Position numbers and translations under genes: made by a program
The notes under the pieces: model-generated
Databases searched by the model: none
What the model was told of the DNA's origin: nothing
Seen by the model: only the letters and a program-made list of their open reading frames with translations
Part shown: piece by piece, positions 61,527 to 64,000 of the stretch
Layout: every line of letters starts with the position of its first letter
Position numbering within the stretch: position 1 is the stretch's first letter
Source of the DNA: JABDKH01 sp963768565
GTDB lineage: Bacteria; Bacteroidota; Rhodothermia; Rhodothermales; JABDKH01
NCBI GenBank assembly: GCA_963768565.1
Contig: CAVYIO010000031.1
Coordinates: forward strand, 44,402 to 108,401
Length of the DNA: 64,000 nt
Direction of reading: 5' to 3'

Positions 61527-62359
61527 TTCACGCTGAGCGGACCTACTTGGAGTTGACTATCGCTCTTCGAGCGCCGGGAAAGAAGGACACCTGTGGTTAC
61601 AGCGCCTGCCGCCACAGCGACGGAGATCGCCACGATCCACGGCCATTTCTTTTTCCGGACTTCACCGCTGTCGCCCGGTGACTGATATTGAGGGACCTGG
61701 AAACGAGCCACCGAATTCGAAGGCAGCACAACGGGTTGCCCTTCGGTGCTCGCGCTAAACAGGACCCCGCCCTGCCTGCTTCGCGCCGTCGCGGTGCATC
61801 CGTGGTGCACGCCGGACTCCGGCAGCTTCACACCGACACTCGTTCCCTCGGAAGTTCGAGAGACGGTCTTCGCATGGTTGTCGACACTGCATTGGAGCGT
61901 GGTGTGGTGGACGAGGCCATCGGGAGCCCGCAAGAGGCGAGCGACCACCCACGACTCGTTTTCGATGGTCTTGTCTTCGATCTGAAGCTCGACGGCCAGC
62001 GGCCCGGAGCTCGCCATGCGCAACTCCTCGAAGGCCGCGCGCACCGGAGGCGGTGCGAGCTTGCTGAGCTGATAGCTGCCGCGAACCGCGACCAGGCGCT
62101 GCAGATCGATCCTCATGGATGCCCTATCATCGAGCGCGTCATGCACGAGCGCTCGCATCTCGAAGAGCTGGAGCAGCTCGTCCACGGATAGATCGGCGTT
62201 TCTCTCCGCCGTGTGGAAGGTGCGCAACGCCCGGTCGAATTCAGCCTGCTCGTACGCAGCGATCGCGCGATCAAGCAAGGGGTGCGCGCGCGCCGCTCCC
62301 GGCAGCGCCCAGAACAGTGCCAAAAAGGCAATGATTCCATGCCGAAACCCCATTTTCAC
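61520..62359 (-). CDS. Periplasmic TPR protein with C-terminal membrane helix
   Basis: 279 residues. The signal is MKMGFRHGIIAFLALFWALPGAARA. Residues 28-110 are TPR-like (LDRAIAAYEQAEFDRALRTFHTAERNADLSVDELLQLFEMRALVHDAL). Residues 120-220 are beta-rich and contain two Cys (TLQCSVDN; HHGCTATA). A single TM helix (KKWPWIVAISVAVAAGAVTTGVLLSRR) lies near the C-terminus. This layout recurs in Myxococcota next to PEGA kinases. It overlaps the RCC1 gene by 7 bases, so the two are co-transcribed. Confidence 0.7.
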   Translation of the reverse strand: MKMGFRHGIIAFLALFWALPGAARAHPLLDRAIAAYEQAEFDRALRTFHTAERNADLSVDELLQLFEMRALVHDALDDRASMRIDLQRLVAVRGSYQLSKLAPPPVRAAFEELRMASSGPLAVELQIEDKTIENESWVVARLLRAPDGLVHHTTLQCSVDNHAKTVSRTSEGTSVGVKLPESGVHHGCTATARSRQGGVLFSASTEGQPVVLPSNSVARFQVPQYQSPGDSGEVRKKKWPWIVAISVAVAAGAVTTGVLLSRRSKSDSQLQVGPLSVNW

Positions 62360-62456
62360 AGCCTGCCCAGCAAGATAGCCTGAAATGCATTGATAATCAA
62401 AAATTCCGCTGGAATTGCCATCAAGGCACCCGCTAGGCTAGTAGAGGGCCAACGAG

Positions 62457-64000
62457 ATGCGAGCCAGCGCCGATAAGGCGGAAGCGATCGACGCGGACGT
62501 CGTGGAGATCTTTCGGGACGATGACTCGGAGAGACCCGAGCGCACGCCCGTTAAACGGATCGGTCGCTATCAGCTCTGCTTCGAGCTTGCATCCGGGGGA
62601 ATGGCTACCGTCTACCTGGCTCGAACCTTCGGCTCCTCGGGGTTCGAGAAGCTGGTCGCGCTGAAACGCATTCATCCGCACCTCGCGAAAGAGAAGCAAT
62701 ACGTCGAGATGTTTCTCGACGAAGCGAAGATCGCTTCGCGAATCACTCATCCGAACGTCTGCAGCGTATTCGACTTCGGTCACGCTGATGGCGAGTACTA
62801 CATCGCCATGGAGTATCTGGTGGGCGAGCCCTTGTCGCGCCTGTACGGACGGGTGGCAGTTGACAAGGCGCATCGAGGGCATCCTCTGATGCCGCTGCGC
62901 ATGGCGTCTATCATCGCGCAAGCAGCCGAGGGGCTGCACGCCGCGCACGAGCTCAAGGACGTGAGCGGAGCCCCGCTTCACGTCGTACACCGAGATGCGT
63001 CTCCTCGGAATTTGTTCATCACATACGATGGCTCGGTGCAGGTCGTGGACTTTGGTGTCGCAAGCGCGCGTCAACAGTTGCATCACACCGCGACCGGACA
63101 GATCAAGGGAACCTTTGCCTACATGGCGCCGGAGCAACTCACGACCGGACCGATCGATCGGAGAGTCGACGTATGGGCACTCGGTGTAGCGCTCTGGGAG
63201 ATGCTGGCACTCAAGCGCCTGTTCCGTCGCGACTCGACCGCAAAGTCGGTCCACGCGATTCTCTACGACGAGATCGTCCCACCATCCACACATCGATATG
63301 CGCAAATCCCTCTCGGGCTCGATGGGGTCGTGCTGAAGGCGCTCGCGCGGGATCCCAAGGACCGTTGGCAAACGGCCCGAGACATGGGGCGTGCGCTTTC
63401 ACAGGTGATCGCAGGGTATCGAGAGACCATCGGTGCGGCGGACCTCTCGGACTGGATGTCCGAGTTGTTTTCGGAAGGAGAAGCGAGGAAGGGCCAGCTC
63501 ATGGAGCTCGCACGGATGGCGGATGAGCCGGTGCCAGCCGTCGGACGTCCGAGCGGAATCGATGCCTTCTCCGCACCGGACATGCAGTTCTCAGAGACCT
63601 CGCTCGCTGGCGCGAAGAGCGGTAGGTCGAGACGCTCGAGGGTTTTTGCGTTCCTCGTCGCAACTCTCGCTGGACTCGCCGTTCTGGGGGTCGGAGCCGC
63701 CCGCATTGGAGACGATGGGCAGGGCGAACTGCAGTCGGTGCAGCCGCCGACGGGCCTCACGGCTCAACCGGTCCCTCCAGCTCCCGTCGATGAACGACAG
63801 GCGTTGGCCGCCAAGGTCACGGTCGATGAGAAGGCGGAGCCCTTGGCACCGGAGACAAAGCCAAAGCCAGCGGAACGCGTGCGCTCCACGTCGATCGCGA
63901 AGACCGGACGCGGAACGATCGATATCGTGACCCGAGGGGGCTGGGCCAACGTATACAAGGACGGCAAGGAGCTGGGAACTACGCCGCGCCGTCTCACTCT
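62457..64000 (+). CDS. Ser/Thr protein kinase with PEGA domain (3' end outside window)
   Basis: The frame from ATG 62457 stays open to the last base (about 514 codons). A Hanks-type kinase domain covers residues 37-320: GRYQLCFELASGGMATVYLA (glycine loop), Lys70 (VALKRI), HRDASPRNLFI (Asp180) and VDFGVA (Asp198), with GTFAYMAPEQL. A TM helix (RVFAFLVATLAGLAVLGVGAA, about 395-415) and a Pro/Lys-rich linker follow. The last 30 residues are the start of a PEGA domain (GTIDIVTRGGWANVYKDGKELG). This kinase-TM-PEGA order is typical of Myxococcota. The gene is divergent from the TPR gene, with a 97-base shared promoter region. Confidence 0.88.
   Translation, partial: MRASADKAEAIDADVVEIFRDDDSERPERTPVKRIGRYQLCFELASGGMATVYLARTFGSSGFEKLVALKRIHPHLAKEKQYVEMFLDEAKIASRITHPNVCSVFDFGHADGEYYIAMEYLVGEPLSRLYGRVAVDKAHRGHPLMPLRMASIIAQAAEGLHAAHELKDVSGAPLHVVHRDASPRNLFITYDGSVQVVDFGVASARQQLHHTATGQIKGTFAYMAPEQLTTGPIDRRVDVWALGVALWEMLALKRLFRRDSTAKSVHAILYDEIVPPSTHRYAQIPLGLDGVVLKALARDPKDRWQTARDMGRALSQVIAGYRETIGAADLSDWMSELFSEGEARKGQLMELARMADEPVPAVGRPSGIDAFSAPDMQFSETSLAGAKSGRSRRSRVFAFLVATLAGLAVLGVGAARIGDDGQGELQSVQPPTGLTAQPVPPAPVDERQALAAKVTVDEKAEPLAPETKPKPAERVRSTSIAKTGRGTIDIVTRGGWANVYKDGKELGTTPRRLT

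Noticed and set aside
62433..63371. Minus-strand open frame (312 codons)
   Set aside because: Antisense to the kinase gene 62457-64000, which has all kinase motifs and no stop before the window end.
1..64000. CRISPR array, tRNA, rRNA, transposase or integrase
   Set aside because: No regularly spaced repeats, no cloverleaf or rRNA-like tracts and no DDE or tyrosine/serine recombinase motifs were seen on reading both strands; a covariance search could still find a small RNA.

Overview
The window looks like a metagenome-derived contig. Positions 1 to about 60,060 look like a marine, Rhodothermales-type member of the Bacteroidota/Rhodothermota. The reasons are type IX secretion (T9SS) C-terminal sorting domains with the LGQNYPNP-type start, DUF5916 and YiiX-type secreted proteins, SLC12-like permeases, many lipoproteins, a full set of exopeptidases, and fairly G+C-rich genes on both strands. 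The last 4 kb looks like a different phylum, Myxococcota: an RCC1-repeat protein with a cysteine-rich linker, a TPR-plus-TM periplasmic protein, and a Ser/Thr kinase with a PEGA domain. Two unrelated genes on opposite strands are both truncated at about 60.06 kb, so a chimeric join is the simplest explanation.

Layout. 0-2 kb: tail of a TPR protein, a broken SRPBCC gene and a GerMN lipoprotein. 2-4.2 kb: SLC12-type permease (minus strand). 4.7-10.6 kb: secreted and membrane proteins (two T9SS cargo proteins, CPBP protease, small beta-barrel, aspartyl protease, HD hydrolase). A 70-bp direct repeat flanks the aspartyl protease. 10.6-12.9 kb: DUF5916 outer-membrane protein. 13.3-15.6 kb: two acetyltransferases, the second AAC(6')-like, then fluoride channel crcB, DUF190 and a YcxB protein, closely packed. 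15.8-20.1 kb: tandem PARP-type zinc finger protein, second SLC12-type permease, methyltransferase, DUF1801. 20.5-27.1 kb: S10 carboxypeptidase, methyltransferase, CocE/NonD hydrolase and S9 dipeptidyl peptidase. 27.7-34.4 kb: nitrilase, DinB, a SecA-like ATPase with a C-terminal membrane segment, glutamate symporter and acyltransferase. 34.6-37.1 kb: a complete arginine-to-polyamine operon (pyruvoyl arginine decarboxylase, deoxyhypusine-synthase-like enzyme, agmatinase). 37.3-49.5 kb: small membrane proteins, LOG, lipoproteins, DNA glycosylase, FmdB, GH10 xylanase, TrhA, TypA. 49.7-52.6 kb: DUF442 phosphatase and a Ser/Thr kinase with a TPR tail. 53.1-60.06 kb: one very large multidomain surface protein broken by many frame changes.

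Two themes stand out. First, the giant secreted protein combines about 270-residue tandem repeats, a cadherin-like domain, a metzincin protease (HExxHxxGxxHD plus Met-turn), carboxypeptidase-regulatory-like domains and a PQQ-type propeller; I do not recognise this architecture. Second, single-base frame changes break at least ten unrelated genes, several at points where a second copy of the same repeat reads through. Indel errors in the sequence are therefore more likely than decay for many of them, and joined reading frames should be used for function. No rRNA, tRNA, CRISPR array or transposase was found.
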